From the NCBI RefSeq assembly GCF_000499845.2, contig NC_023749.2, forward strand, positions 4,063,030 through 4,127,029: a stretch of 64,000 nt of DNA, read 5' to 3'. Source of the stretch: Phaseolus vulgaris (taxonomy: Eukaryota; Streptophyta; Magnoliopsida; Fabales; Fabaceae). This document shows positions 25,501 to 38,889 of the stretch, piece after piece (positions within the stretch are counted from its first letter, which is position 1; every line of letters begins with the position of its first letter). The position numbers and the translations under genes were made by a program. Under the pieces are notes generated by a model. It was not told where the DNA came from. It saw only the letters and a list, made by a program, of their open reading frames with translations, and did no database searches.

Positions 25501-26284
25501 AGAAGTCTTTCAAAGCAATTAGAGAATTACCAACACATTAACAACTATACGTCCAATCATGGATATTATCCAGGTCTCTAAACTATAAAAATACATTAAC
25601 CGAAATTTTTTCTAATACATCCAATATAGTCTTATATTACTTATTACATTTCATATACATCTTATTCCCAAAATTTTCCATAAAAGCTTTGAATAAGAGC
25701 CAAATATATTAGTTCACATTCAAGCTGCCCATTAACATATTACATCTCATTCCGAGTCACACGCAATTGCTTGCCCAATCTACACGGCTAGCTTGTTTGG
25801 GCTTGCATACAATCATGTGATATATTTATTCATTACCCTTTCTTTTTATTCTGGTTTAATAGTTATTTTTATTTAACCACTTTAAATATCAATTGATAAT
25901 TTATTACACCATAGTTAAGAAACGGGGAAAATCCAAAAGACGGGGGTAGAGTAAGTGGAGCTATATAAAATGTTGGTGAAATTAATGGTGAAGCAAGAGA
26001 ATATTGCATTCATTTAGCAAATCGTTTGGTGGTGGTTAGGTTACGTTTGATAATCACATTCACGTGGAATCAGGATCCAGTCAATTTTACACATATAAAT
26101 CCAATGCGAGCAATTTATATAATGGGATTGATCACGCAACAAAATAGTCCATTAAGCTACAATTCAAAGTCCCAAATAATAGATTAAAATACGAAGACTT
26201 AGTTCAACCTCTCTTTGTCTGTTTCTCGTAATTTTTTATAAATTTGATTTAATCTTACAAAACTAAGTGTACTGGTATGGACCG

Positions 26285-26760
26285 ACCAGTCTCCCTGTCT
26301 CCCTGATCGTCGAGAAAATCACTCTGACTGAGTTGACCGAGACTTCCACGAACAGCTAGGTTGACTAACATATTTTACCATTAACGCTCAAACCAAGGTC
26401 AGTGAAGTTAACCATCATTATAAATTAGATAATGCAATCATAAGTGTGATCCATTCCACTAATCAGACCCAATAAGGTAAGTCCATTAAAATAATATAGA
26501 TAACGCACATTCCAAGAAGAAAAGTACATCATTATTACTGCACACACACGGTCGAATACTATCTTTACTGACTTGAACGTCAGAGTGTCTTCTGTAGGTA
26601 CTTCCCCCATTTGACAACTGATAGTCGAAGGAGTAACACGAAAATCAGAAAGACCACACAATAAAACCTCAGCAATTTGCAAAAACCTGAAAATAAGAAA
26701 GAAGACAAAGTTTTCAATAATTTTTTATTTCTCATCGCCTAACAAAAACACTAAGTAATA
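26285..26760 (+). mobile_element. LTR-like retrotransposon remnant 2
   Basis: Bases 26376-26610 align with 36970-37205 in the same orientation: TTAACGCTCAAACCAAGGTC, then CCCAATAAGGTAA, then ACTTGAACGTCAGAGTGTCTT and AGGTAC. The similarity continues weakly to about 26760 (ATTTCTCATCGCCTAACAA). No coding sequence is attached. The remnant ends about 480 bp upstream of the kinase start codon. Confidence 0.6.
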
Positions 26761-27240
26761 AAAAATTAATAAGATAGATAATTACCCAACAGTCTCCTAA
26801 TTAGTGGATTTGAAATGGAGCATATAGAAAATGATGCAATAATGAAGACTCCTAAGTACCCAACAGACCCCACCGTCGCACAGTGTTCACTTGAGAGGGT
26901 ATTTTCACCACTTTTTTGGAATGCATCCGTTTCTGGTGAGAGTCAGAGGAAAATCAGCAAGAAAATGGCATTCTCGTAATTATAACCACACTCCCATCCC
27001 AGAAAACAACAACTCAACATCTCTTTCGATTGTTACTTTCGTTTGTGTTTGTTTTTCCCATTTGTATCCGTTGAAACCCCACTTCCACTCTTCTCAACGC
27101 CACCACCACTCTCTGTTCCCTTCCCCTTTTCAATGCTTATAACTTTTCTTCCCATTTTCAACCATGTCATCGTAGAACATCACCTCCCAAACTCTCCTAC
27201 CAAATAACAACCTCCAACGTTAAAAAACAAACTAACACCG

Positions 27241-30200
27241 ATGACGGAGGCCAACACAACCACGAGTGTCAGTTTGAAGCTTCTCGTCTTGGTGGCTGTT
27301 TTGGTCGTCTTCGCGGTGGTGATTGTGGTTCTCGTCTTCTTCCTGTGCTTGCGCGGGAGCCGGAGCTGGAAGCGGCGGAAGCTGGCGGCGAAACACAGCT
27401 CCGGGAGCATCCCTCTGGTGTCGAAGGAGATCATGGTGGTGAGGACCTCGGATCTCACCCCTGCGACCACGAGCGAGATTGGTGACGTGGAGGGTGATCC
27501 GAAGAAGGAGGCGGGGATGAAGGTGGAGATTGGCGCGGTGACGGCAGTGATGAAGAGCGAAGTTTCCGGTGGTGGGGCCCACCGCAGCGAGGTGTCGGTG
27601 GAGGATCCGAACATAGGGTGGGGCCGGTGGTACAGCATGAAGGAAGTGGAACTCGCCACGCGCGGTTTCGCAGAAGGGAATGTTATTGGAGAAGGTGGGT
27701 ACGGCGTTGTGTACAGAGGAATTATGCACGATGCTTCCGTCGTTGCTGTTAAGAATCTTCTCAACAACAAGTATGTCACATACTCACATGTCTGAACTCC
27801 AATTTTTTTTTTTTACTTCTCAAAATCTTTTTTTTAATGTCTAAACCCAAACTTAATTCTAGTGGAAACGTACGTTTGGATAAATATTACTGTGATTTGA
27901 AAATTCCAATACATATTCTCCAATTTCAACACATACAGTACAATGAATGAAGAAGAAAGAATATGTTAATTTGAAAGTGATTATACTTTTGACCTTCATC
28001 AACTCCCAAACATCCAAACACGGTCTTAACATGGGAAATGTGCATTGTGTTTGTTTTTAATTGTCTTTGGAAAAAAAGTGAATGCGAGTTTGGTGGCGGA
28101 TTGTTTTGCTTTTGAGAAACAATAGTTTACTTTTTTTTGGCGTTGTTTCAGAGAGTTAAAATATTACTAGTACAATGATTACTCATAATTCAAGCGTTCT
28201 TAACCTATAATAATAGTCATTTGCTTCTCTTCTATGTTTTTTAGTGTTATTTTTGGTTGGGTAATTATGTTAGATGTTACTTTTCTCTTTACTTTTACTT
28301 TTTGCTTTATTTATCATGTTGTCTGTATATAATTTATGTTTTACCTTTTTTAAGATACTAGCTTAATCTCCCCAAACTTAGTTTATTTTTGTTATTTTGC
28401 AAGGAAAACTTTAGTTTATTAATATGTGAAGAATAATTACTATGTATGCGTTTTGGGGAAGCAAATTCAAAGATAACTATCAATTAATAACGGTAACTTA
28501 TATTTATGGTAAAAAAACTCTTACAATCAATCACTGTCACCTAAAAATTAAAGTTTTTGAAATTTTCATAATAAATTAAGAAGTATTGGAACAACAATGT
28601 GAGAAAGGCTTGTCTCATCTGTTTCTATACTTGCATTGCATAATCTTATGTTATTCATATAAAAATTGTCTGTTTTTAATATTTATACAAATATTTTGTG
28701 ATCTTTAGAAAGTTGGACTATATACATAGAAACCAAAGTGCGAAGGTTCTGGGTATGAAAATAAAAACGTAAAGATAATATTATGGTATAAAGACGAAAT
28801 GAGAAATTACAATTTTGTAAATTGATGTCAAGTTTCCTGAAACAATTCAATGAGCATCTTTAGTTATGTTAATTTATTGAAAATTCCTTTGTTATTGTAT
28901 CGTAATTAGGGGTCAAGCAGAGAAGGAGTTTAAGGTAGAGGTTGAAGCTATTGGAAAAGTAAGGCATAAGAATTTGGTTCGTTTGGTAGGATATTGCGCA
29001 GAAGGTGCTCGAAGGTATTGTTCTGTTTACATGGTTGTTTCTTCTTTTGATTCAGTGTGATTCAGACTATAAAAGTTCAGAATTCGTAGGAATTTTCTTC
29101 AGTGACAATTTTACTCATTCAGGATGCTTGTTTATGAGTATGTTGACAACGGAAACTTGGAACAGTGGCTGCATGGTGATGTAGGACCAGTTAGCCCCTT
29201 GACATGGGAGATTCGAATGAGAATTGCTACTGGGACAGCAAAAGGGTGTGTTTTATGTGCTGAACTGAAACTCTTTCTCACTAATGTTATCATGCTCTGT
29301 AGTTTTATCCTTGGTTTTTCATTTTATATGTTATCTTAAACATTTCATCACAGCAATTAATGTTTCTGCATTATGAAACAGGCTAGCCTATTTGCATGAA
29401 GGCTTAGAACCCAAAGTTGTGCACCGGGATGTAAAATCCAGTAACATTCTCTTGGATAAAAATTGGAATGCCAAAGTCTCAGATTTTGGACTTGCCAAAC
29501 TCTTAGGATCTGAGAAAACCCATGTGACTACGCGTGTGATGGGAACATTCGGGTAATTTTTTCTTAGTTATTTTTCAATTTCCATAAATGAGAATCATCT
29601 TAAGATTTCTTACCACCAATTTTCTGCAGATATGTTGCACCTGAGTATGCAAGCTCAGGTATGCTTAATGAGCGCAGTGATGTGTATAGCTTTGGAGTTC
29701 TACTCATGGAGATAATCACAGGAAGAAGCCCCATTGATTATTCAAAACCACCTGGAGAGGTGCTTCCGGGTTTTGTTCATGTTTTTCATCAATACATTAA
29801 GAAAATTTTCCTTAAGAGACCCGAATTTCATAAACACTGTCAAGACTTAACCTGGTTTTGTAAATGTTCTTCAGATGAATTTAGTAGATTGGTTCAAGAC
29901 AATGGTAGCAAGTCGTCGCAGTGAGGAGCTAGTTGATCCTTTGATTGAGATTCCACCCTCTCCAAGATCTTTGAAACGAGTTTTACTTATTTGTCTGCGG
30001 TGTATAGACTTGGATGTGGTTAAGCGACCAAAGATGGGTCAAATTGTTCATATGCTCGAAACAGATGATTTCCCCTTTCGTTCTGTAAGCACTACACTCA
30101 CCCACTCTTTCTATACATTCCCCTTAAGTTGTGGAATTCTTTATCCTCTTAAAACTAAATCACTTTTCATCTTCCTTGTTATACCACTAACTTTAACTTG

Positions 30201-30325
30201 TTGAATAGGAGCTACGCACAGTGAGAGACAAAGATCCTTTGCCTTCTCATGCAGATGTTTCCATTAAAGTTCCTTATCCACCACCAAAGCATGCAGAAAT
30301 CATAGAAAAATCAAGATGGAGATGA
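27241..30325 (+). CDS. Receptor-like serine/threonine kinase (At4g34500/At1g01540-like)
   Basis: Seven exons: 27241-27770, 28910-29014, 29123-29245, 29382-29552, 29630-29759, 29875-30084 and 30209-30325, giving 461 residues with all phases consistent. Residues about 12-36 are one hydrophobic membrane segment ([20 protein letters not shown]) after a very short extracellular N-terminus, followed by a basic stop-transfer (RSWKRRK). There is no ectodomain. The kinase domain has the Gly loop GEGGYG (150-155), VAVKN with the catalytic Lys about 171, [30 protein letters not shown] and [13 protein letters not shown]. The catalytic Asp is preceded by Arg, so it is an RD kinase and should be active. 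The order [17 protein letters not shown] before the Gly loop is diagnostic for the At1g01540/At4g34500 group. It is first in the conserved block with CAP1 next. LTR-like remnant 2 lies in its upstream flank. Confidence 0.95.
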
Positions 30326-32153
30326 TTGTTTGTATTGTTGGTGAAGCAACTTTGGTGATCGAATTATTTGTATTCAGATTTCATGACGTTATGAACGGGT
30401 TCTATGAGTCGCTGTGCATATCTTATACGGTTTAAACACCATGCATTTTGTTGTATTGCATTATCTTGTGAAGTGAGAAGAGCATGGCTTGTAAATACGA
30501 ACTTCACAATCTATCAATTTTGTTTGTCTGCTTGTGGACACATTCAAAAACCTTGGACCAAGTTTTCATTTACGATGGCTTAAAATTCACCTTTTTCAAC
30601 CATTATTTAATCTGATTTTAGGTATAAAACCACATGTTTGGTCATGTTAATAATGAATTGCTGATTACTTCAAAATTAGTTTTAGCCAAAATCAACTTTA
30701 TGAATGGTAACTCGAATGCACGGTTCATTAACGTTACCTCCCATTTAACCAAAATGTACTTTATAAAGCTCTTATGTCTTGAATTCCTAAATTAGCAACA
30801 AGTTCATACATAAACCCCAGAATCTTCATGGTTTAAACCTTCAGCCTCAAGTCCAATTTTCTGACAGCGCCGTGAAACAAAATGTTAACTTGCAATTGTT
30901 TATGATACTCCCAAAACTGTGAACAATGATGGCTCTGCTGCCACGTTTGATGTGAAACCGAATCTACGAATGAGAGGTTTTCCTTAACTTCCACGACGGT
31001 CCTACGTACTGCAAGCACGATTCAACGCAAGTTGTCTTGCAAGGAAAAAAATTGCGTTTCTGATTCATACCAATTATTACCCCTGCACAATGCATGAGCT
31101 GTCGGGGCAGGTATTGATCTTCTTTCAGTACTGAACATCATATGCATAACGACACCAAGTGTTGGTACACTTTCGTTAGCTTGTGTTTTGTTTGCATTGT
31201 CTAGATAAGAGAATGATGCTACGTACAATTCTAGCTCAATTACGTCTTATTGTTTACTTGTGTGTTTGGTTTTCTGTCTCGTGTGCCACCTAACGTGTCT
31301 CTGCAGAAGCAATAACAGTGCATAATCTCAATGTGTAACCAAACATGGATTATAATGCAAAACCAAAACTAGTGATTTAATCCGTATTGTGATAGAAGAA
31401 GAAATGTGCTCTATGCTCAAGTGAATAACGCGTAGTGTAAGAACATTCTTTTGTTTTGTTTTGTAAGAACATAATATCCTTGCTGAAAATGAGTGAAACT
31501 CATCAACATTTTAATTTACAGAAATATACTTTCATTTGGGTTGCTTGATTTTTTTTTTCTATGGTAGAGCCCACTTATGATTTGTCATCATCGGATCAAG
31601 ACCTAGATTTGTGCCTTCTGCTAAGGAAGGCAAATTCTCCATGCACCTCAATGGGTTTTTCCTCATCTCCATATAGTTTTTAAATACTAAATTTACCATA
31701 TATGTTAAAGTTTTAAATTGAGTGGGTGAGTTGTTCTTCATTTTGAAGGTTCTGATTCATTATGGTGGATGTTTCTGATTCATTACAGTGGATGTTTCTG
31801 GGTGTGTCGTTTTTCACTTTGAAGATTTTAATTCACTGTGGTGGGTATTTGTGGATGGTTCTTGGTAGTTGGCTGTTGAAAGCTTGCGTTTTTTATTTTT
31901 CGTTTTCTTTTTGTACTAAGTGTGTGATAGTACGAATTTTCGCTCATTTACTTTTACTTATCTAATTATCTAAAAAGATTGGACTAGAGAAAATGACACG
32001 TGGGGGCAATAATTCCCTCCTCTCCTTTCGCATTATTATTATTTTTTTATTATTATTATATATTTTAGTTTTTCTTTTTAAAAAGGTTAACGGTTCAAGC
32101 ACCATCTCAGAGGGTAGTGCCAGATCTGTGCCATTTCTTCGAACCACAGAGGC
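30326..32153. other. Intergenic region between kinase and CAP1
   Basis: This holds the kinase 3' UTR and the CAP1 promoter. Two adjoining minus-strand frames (30833-31018 and 31022-31228) have fairly ordinary composition but resemble no protein I know; they could be noncoding or a decayed gene piece. A 23-bp tandem duplication lies at 31751-31796 and an ATT-rich microsatellite at about 32031-32060, roughly 100 bp before the CAP1 start. Confidence 0.5.
31751..31796 (+). repeat. 23-bp tandem duplication
   Basis: Two adjacent units of TCTGATTCATTATGGTGGAT(GTT) type differ at two positions. A looser third copy may follow near 31825. Confidence 0.8.
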
Positions 32154-35100
32154 ATGGACGAGAAGCTCGTACAGCGGTTAGAATCGGCGGTGTCGCGCTT
32201 AGAGTCGCTCTCCGCCGGATTCCACCCATCCGCCTCGCCGGCCAGCGCCGTCGACGCTTCCGATGCGGCGCTCGATCCGTCCGTCGTTGCGTTCGCCGAT
32301 CTGATCGACCAGTACGTCACTAGGTTTTCCCGCGCTGCGGAGGCTATCGGAGGACAGGTCTTGGATGTATCGAAACTTGTGCGGGAAGCTTTCGATGTTC
32401 AGAAAGAGCTTTTGATTAAGCTCAAACTAACACAGGTTCGTCATTGCTCTATCATTTTTTTTTCCCGTGTCGCCATGAGTGTTTGTTTTGGTGCGGGATT
32501 AACGAGTTTGGATGTTTGCATTGTGTGCGATAAAATTGACGTGTCTAAAAAATAGTGAGAATATTGATGGAATAGAGTGTGATACCGATTTTTGAACGAA
32601 ATGTGGTGGCTTTCTCTGTCGTATTTTTTATGGGAGTTTTGTGTATGTATTTAAATTAAATCTCTGGTTGTTATTGTGGATTCGATGCATGTTTTACCTG
32701 TCATGGCTGACAAAAGGTGGAGGTTCCGTGTTCCCTGGGGTATTTGAGTTTACAATAGCTTGTGAAGCGAAATTCCGAATCAATTGCTCTTATAAATGAA
32801 ATAAAAGGTTTACCGCCAAGAAAAATCGAATTGAGTTTGTAGAAAAGGGAGCACATATAGTTGCTCGTGCTGTAAGGTTTTATTTTTTGGACTGTATGTC
32901 ACTAGTGTTTGTAAATACTGACTGAGTTAGTATCTCTCGTCATCATTTATTGTGCAGAAGCCTGACCTCGCTGGGTTTGGTGAATTTCTGAAACCATTGA
33001 ATGAAGTGATCACGAAAGCTAACAAATTGACAGAAGGAAGGAGATCTGATTTTTTTAATCACTTGAAGGCTGCTGCTGACAGTCTATCAGCTCTAGCATG
33101 GATTGCATATAGAGGGAAGGATTGCGGTAAGTGATAAATGATTCTTTTATTGGATGAATATTTATCCTTCAGTCTCTTATGTTTCTTTTGTTTTTTCAAG
33201 GTATGAGCATGCCAATTGCGCATGTGGAAGAAAGCTGGCAAATGGCTGAGTTTTACAGCAACAAGGTATTCTTGATGCCTGTCAGAATCTTATTAATTTG
33301 TCTTGGATATAAAGGAGTCCCCGCAAGTGATCTTCCCTGATAATTTTAGCAATTTGTACTATATCCTTGCATTTAAAAAGTTTCAGTTTTACTTTGAAAT
33401 AAAATGTATAGGTGTAGTTACTTGCTGAGTTACATGAGCTTAAATGATGAGAAGGGAAATGAGTTACGATCAGCAACCTTAATGTTTATATATGCTTTAG
33501 GCTCAGAAATTTGATTTTAAATGTCTCATTTACCATTTACTTTTGGCAACATTTACTTGTGGAATCCGGTGTATTGATCAGGCACTAGCCTATTAGTCTT
33601 ATTTGTTGCACTTCCTATCTCATATTGCCTGCTATTTCATGGGTCAAGGATAATGATCTTGCCTTAATCTATTTAGGTGCTTGTAGAGTACAGAAACAAA
33701 GACCCAAATCATGTTGAATGGGCAAAAGCTCTCAAAGAGTTGTATCTACCTGGATTGAGAGATTATGTCAAGAGCTTTCATCCTTTAGGCCCTGTTTGGA
33801 GTCCAACAGGAAAAGTATTTGCTCCAAAAAAAGCTTCTGCTCCTGCTGCACCTGCCGCCCCTCCCCCTCCAACTGCTTCTCTCTTTAGTTCTGAATCATC
33901 TCAGGCTTCATCTTCTAAGCCTAAAGCAGGGATGTCAGCTGTTTTTCAGGAAATCAGTGCAGGAAATGTCACTTCAGGTAGCTTGTTCTTACTCTTACAT
34001 TCTTGATTGAACATTCAGCAATCAACATCTATGAATTATAAATTTTATCTAATAGGTTTGAAAAAGGTTACGGCTGATATGAAGACTAAGAATCGCACAG
34101 ATAGAACTGGAGTTGTTGGCACTATTGAAAGAGAAAGTCATGCAACTTCACGTGTGCCTTCTAAAGCAGGACCTCCAAAATTTGAACTTCAAATGGGCCG
34201 CAAGTAGGTTTATATGTGTGTTTGAGTCTTTTGGTTACTATGTATATAGAAATGAATACCAATAATTTCACTATTCCATCTCCCTAACCCAACCCAACTA
34301 ATCTCTGCGAATGCAGATGGGTTGTTGAGAATCAAATTGAGAATAAAGATTTGGTCATTGGAGAGTGTGATGCAAAACAGTCTGTATATATTTATGGATG
34401 CAAAAACTCCGTTTTGCAGATTCCAGGTAGTTCTTTCATTTTTTTACTTATTTGGTATCGAACTTATCACTTAGTGAAAAGGTTACAAGTGACTAAATCA
34501 CTTCTAAATACTTTGCAGGCAAGGTCAACAATATAACTATTGACAAATGCTCAAAGATGGGAGTTGTATTTAAGGTCTGTGAAACATGAGAATTTGATAT
34601 TTAACAATATTAGAAATGTAATCTATTTATTGAGAGATGAAAAATCATTTTTTTTGTCTTAATATGTAGGATGTTGTTGCAGCATTTGAGATTGTAAACA
34701 GTAATGGGGTTGAGGTTCAATGCCAGGTACCTAGACTCCATTTTCTATTTTTCCCCTCAATGCATAACGTCTTCCAATGCTGTTGGCATGTTTGGTTGAA
34801 TATCATATTATTCTTCCCAGTAAATATTTTAATAGCTGTACCGATCTTACTAATGATATAACTTATAAGATGCACATGATAAGGGTTTAAAATTAATACT
34901 ATATAAATACTTCATACGTCAAAACTGATTCAGTTATACTCCTGCTATAGGGTGCAGCTCCTACAATTTCAGTGGACAACACTTCTGGCTGCCAGCTATA
35001 TCTGAGCAAGGACTCTTTACAAGCAACCATAACTACAGCAAAGTCAAGCGAGATCAATGTCTTGGTTCCTGGTGCTGAAACTGATGGTGATTGGGTATGT

Positions 35101-35870
35101 TTTAGTTTTCCTCTTCTATATTTGATGTTGGAAAGTTTGATTCCACATCATCTGAGCAAAAACTCGTTAAAGAGTTGTATTTCCTCTAATTTCTTGTAGA
35201 TAATTTTGATGTTTTAATAATTGAAAATTAAATACTAGAGTCTGTTTTTGTGATTGTTATCGATGCTGTTTACTAGAACTTAGAAAATAGCAGTGTGTGG
35301 CGACCAGACCCAAAAATGCTCTAGTGGGATGATTACCAGCTTAAATATTATTATAGGAACTAAATAATTTTTAAATTAAAGAAAGTGGGATGTTACAACA
35401 CACAATCACCGTCAAGCTCGAGCAATAATAACACAGGAATAAAGTTAAAAATTAAAGATGGTGAAAAATAAAATAGAATGCAGTAGATAAAAATCAGGAC
35501 AGTGTGAATTGTGAGGTATGAAGGAAGAAGAAACAGCTTACCAAAAAACAACATTATAGCGTGTGATATTGACTACTTATAGAAGTTGGTTTGCTCCCAC
35601 CTCAACTGTGCATGGCGATCTGAATTTGCTTACCTATCCTCACGTCTCATACAGCGGTGGATGAATCCATCCATATTTAGAATCTTATTTAAAATTTGTA
35701 AAAATGTTAAACTGGATGCATGATCTTGGTAAAGTGGACTAAGTCAAGTGATCTACAAATTTTAACCACGTCATCTGTTTCAGGTGGAGCATTCTTTGCC
35801 ACAACAATACATTCATGTGTTCAAGGATGGGCATTTTGAAACAACTTCTGCTTCTCATTCTGGAGGTTAA
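32154..35870 (+). CDS. CAP1: Adenylyl cyclase-associated protein (actin-binding CAP)
   Basis: Ten exons: 32154-32435, 32958-33126, 33201-33265, 33677-33977, 34056-34203, 34317-34426, 34519-34574, 34670-34726, 34951-35094 and 35784-35870. They sum to 472 residues, close to the roughly 476 of Arabidopsis CAP1, with all phases consistent. The N-terminal coiled-coil (MDEKLVQRLESAVSRLESL) and helical folded domain come first (to about 230). A proline-rich linker follows (APAAPAAPPPPTAS), then a WH2-like region (GLKKVTADMKTKNRT). The C-terminal beta-helical CARP domain starts at WVVENQIENKDLVIG and ends FKDGHFETTSASHSGG. Plant CAP binds actin monomers and speeds nucleotide exchange during filament turnover; the cyclase partner in the name comes from yeast. 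The start is the first ATG of the N-terminal helix. It lies between the kinase and GH17 genes, as in Arabidopsis At4g34500-At4g34480. Confidence 0.96.
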
Positions 35871-36929
35871 ATTGACTCGCAAGTTGAAGTTTCTATTTAT
35901 TTTGGAATGCTGTGGGAGAGGCTTCAATTTGTTGTTTCGTTAATTCATTTACAAATACAATCATATGAATAGGTTTACCATATACTTGTTGCTTATGCTA
36001 GCGGTTTTTCCATGGGTTTATTGAACCATTGGAATCCTCCCAACGATTTTTGGTTTTGATAGTTTGCTTCTTCTTGAGCATGTTTCTGTCCTAAGTTGCA
36101 TCATGCAATCGGGTTTTAGCTTTCAGAGGACCTTTACAATCTGAATATCTTGGTTTGTTCTGGTGTCTTGCGTATTTTGAGCGTAGAGCAATGATGATGT
36201 ATTTGTTCATTCGGAAAGGTATTTGTTCTCCCAGTTTGTAATGAGAAATGAGTTATGGACGTTCTTGGTTTTTCTTCTTATATGTTGGTCAATACTTAAA
36301 ACCGTGTCTCAAGTTTGTTGGAACTTTATAGTCTTATCTAAAAGGTTAAACAAGGATAATGCAACAAATTGTTTTTTCTTTTATTATCTTATTTGTAATT
36401 TTACCATAACATGTTAATCAACAGTTAATAATTTATGTTGTCTGTCATCTTCTTGGAACTGAGTATGAAAACGCATGCGGAGCTTGTGACGATTTTAACG
36501 TGACTTTATATGTTCGTTTCTAAAGACGAATAGAAAAGTAGTAAAGTTACATTTCAAGGCTCACAAACTTTTCCTTTTTAAGTATACATTATTTTAATGT
36601 AATTAGAAATTACAAAAAGATGTCAACTCTTTGACTTTTGACTCTTCTTCCAAATTCATTGATTAATTAATGTCTAGGTTTTTTCATATTTTTTTTTATC
36701 ATGTCGGTTATTATATTCTTTCCTCCTATTTTTAACATCTTATTGTTTCCTTACATCCTTTCAAAGTCCACGTAAATTGATACATGAAACAAATTAAATC
36801 AGTTTTCATTTAGTTTTATCACATTTTATCACTTTCCCCCCCTTTGCAATTTTACTGTATCGTGTTTAGTATGTGTACTGCTATAGGCTCAACTGCTAAA
36901 TTCATGTCTCAGCACATATGATTGGGCCG

Positions 36930-37380
36930 ACTGATAATGTTCATATTCAGGTGAGTCAACCGACATTCTCGGTCCATTAACGCTCAAATCAAGGTCAACA
37001 AAGTTAAATCATCATTAGAAATCAAGCAATACACTTCTAAGCACGATCTTTCTCACTAATTAGGCCCAATAAGGTAAACACATTAAAATAATATAAATAA
37101 CGCATATTTCAAGAAACAAGGTACGTCATTAATTATTGTACACCTCTGAGTGTTGAACGTCCTTTGCTAACTTGAACGTCGGAGTGCCTTCAGGTACCTC
37201 CATTCGGCGTTCTACTCAGAGACTGAGCGATCAGGCGATCGGAACCTGAAAGAGTAGCATGAAGACTGAAGGAGTAAGTTGAAGTGTGAGTTGATCTACC
37301 GACAGGAAGAAGGAAGACGAAATCAGTCAACATTTCTCTAAGTCTCTCATCTCCCTAGCAAGAACAATATGTAATGATTA
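36930..37380 (+). mobile_element. LTR-like retrotransposon remnant 3
   Basis: Clear sequence sister of remnant 2: TTAACGCTCAAATCAAGGTC near 36978, CCCAATAAGGTAAACACATT near 37065, and ACTTGAACGTCGGAGTGCCT near 37170, followed by CAGGTACCTCC. The 3' part ends near AAGAACAATATGTAATGATT. No coding region is present. Confidence 0.65.
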
Positions 37381-38889
37381 ATTTGTAACCGTGAATTGTG
37401 GGTTAATATCTCATATTTCGTATTCCTTTTATTTTAAATAACTGATAATCTATTTTTGTTGTGTGACCACCTTATTTTGTGAAAAAAGTGGAAGAATAAT
37501 ATAATGTTCACGTCAAATATAAATTCCTTTATATCTGTATTAAATTTTTATAAATAATACAATATATAAAAAAAAATTCTGTATTTATATTTTTAAGTAA
37601 CTTCTAATCCTTTTTTTGCTTAGATAAAATAATTTATTCCATTATATGCAATTTTTTTTGAGTAATTTATTTTCATTTCAGATAATATTTAAATTCATCG
37701 ATTTTTCTTAAAAAAAATATAAATTGTCCATCGTTTAAGTTTAGATTTAACATTTAAACATGTCAGTTTGAGGAATAGTATGTAAAATTCACTTAAGAAT
37801 CGAAGTGCTCTCTAAGAAATGTCCTATTATTGAGAAAGAACACATGATGCCTTTTACTAAAACTAGTGAATATCACAGTAACTTATGCCACTTTCTTTCA
37901 AATAAAAGTTATTTATATTCCTTGTTCGTGTTATTGATTTTGTATGACGTAATTATTAATTCTTGTTCTAACTGTATAATTTGCTTAAAGTTTTTCTCTC
38001 ACTTTATATGCAGGTTTCAGTATAATCTTGACACTTTTTTAAAGAGTCTTCTATAATCTCCTTATGAAAATTTTCTTTACGAGCATCACAGCTTATTCTT
38101 CTTTATTTCTTTACTCCTTTTGTTTTTTCTTTTTGGGTCGAAAAGTTGAAACTTCTGTGTAGTCTTGTAGGAGGAACCTTTTATCTGGTTCAAAGGAGCA
38201 TGCGGATTCGAAGCTTTGTGCGAAACCAGCTCAAAACCACAAATCCCGAATATTTTTACCTCTTTTCGCCCTTCTCTCTCTATTTTTCCTTTTATGTTCT
38301 TGCCTATTTAATAAATACTACTGGTCTTTATAATAATAATAATAAAAAAGACATAATACACAATCTCAACATTTTACATTCTTCGTATAACCATACAAGT
38401 TTAGGGAAAAATTAAACTAATAAAATCAAACTAGCCTGTGAAACTGCACATCCTCATAATTTCCAACATTCAAATAGTGTAACTTCCACATAAATATTTC
38501 TACATTTACTACCGAAAATGGAACACCCGTAAACATGCAAACACTTGACATCTCATTCTACATCTCATATTAACTAGTAATGTTATTAAGCAGATAGATA
38601 ATATTATGTAGTAATCACACTAAAATCATAACTAGGTGATAATTTAAACTCAATTGAGTTATAACATCTTAAAGACCGAAAACCACAGCTATACATAGAA
38701 AGTTTGGAAAAGATAATGAAACTTTGATCTTCGGACCTACAATACTCATATTCTTAGTGTTATAACAAATATTCCTAAAAAAATCGAAAAAATAAGATTG
38801 TTTAGATTGAAGATAAAAAAAATTGGGAGAACGAAACAAGTAAGAACGTTATGTCCTTATAGTAGTAACTAAGAACACTACATATACTA

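Larger units (their letters stand above)
20189..27240. other. AT-rich intergenic region, 7 kb, with old repeats
   Basis: The first few hundred bases are the BTB promoter and leader, including a (TTTTA)n run at 20230-20255. The rest is AT-rich and gene-free. It holds one copy of an inverted dispersed repeat (22595-22980) and two LTR-like remnants (about 25080-25500 and 26285-26760). The last 350 bases, containing CT-rich and CCACCACT-type runs around 27080-27130, are probably the promoter and 5' UTR of the kinase gene. Confidence 0.55.

Noticed and set aside
27180..27779. 199-codon open frame on the minus strand opposite kinase exon 1
   Set aside because: It is the antisense shadow of a GC-rich coding exon. 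Its protein has no recognisable family, and the plus strand carries an unmistakable kinase.
30833..31228. Two abutting minus-strand frames that could be a small gene
   Set aside because: A stop separates them, no splice pair joins them convincingly and no family is recognised. Noted only as possible decayed sequence.
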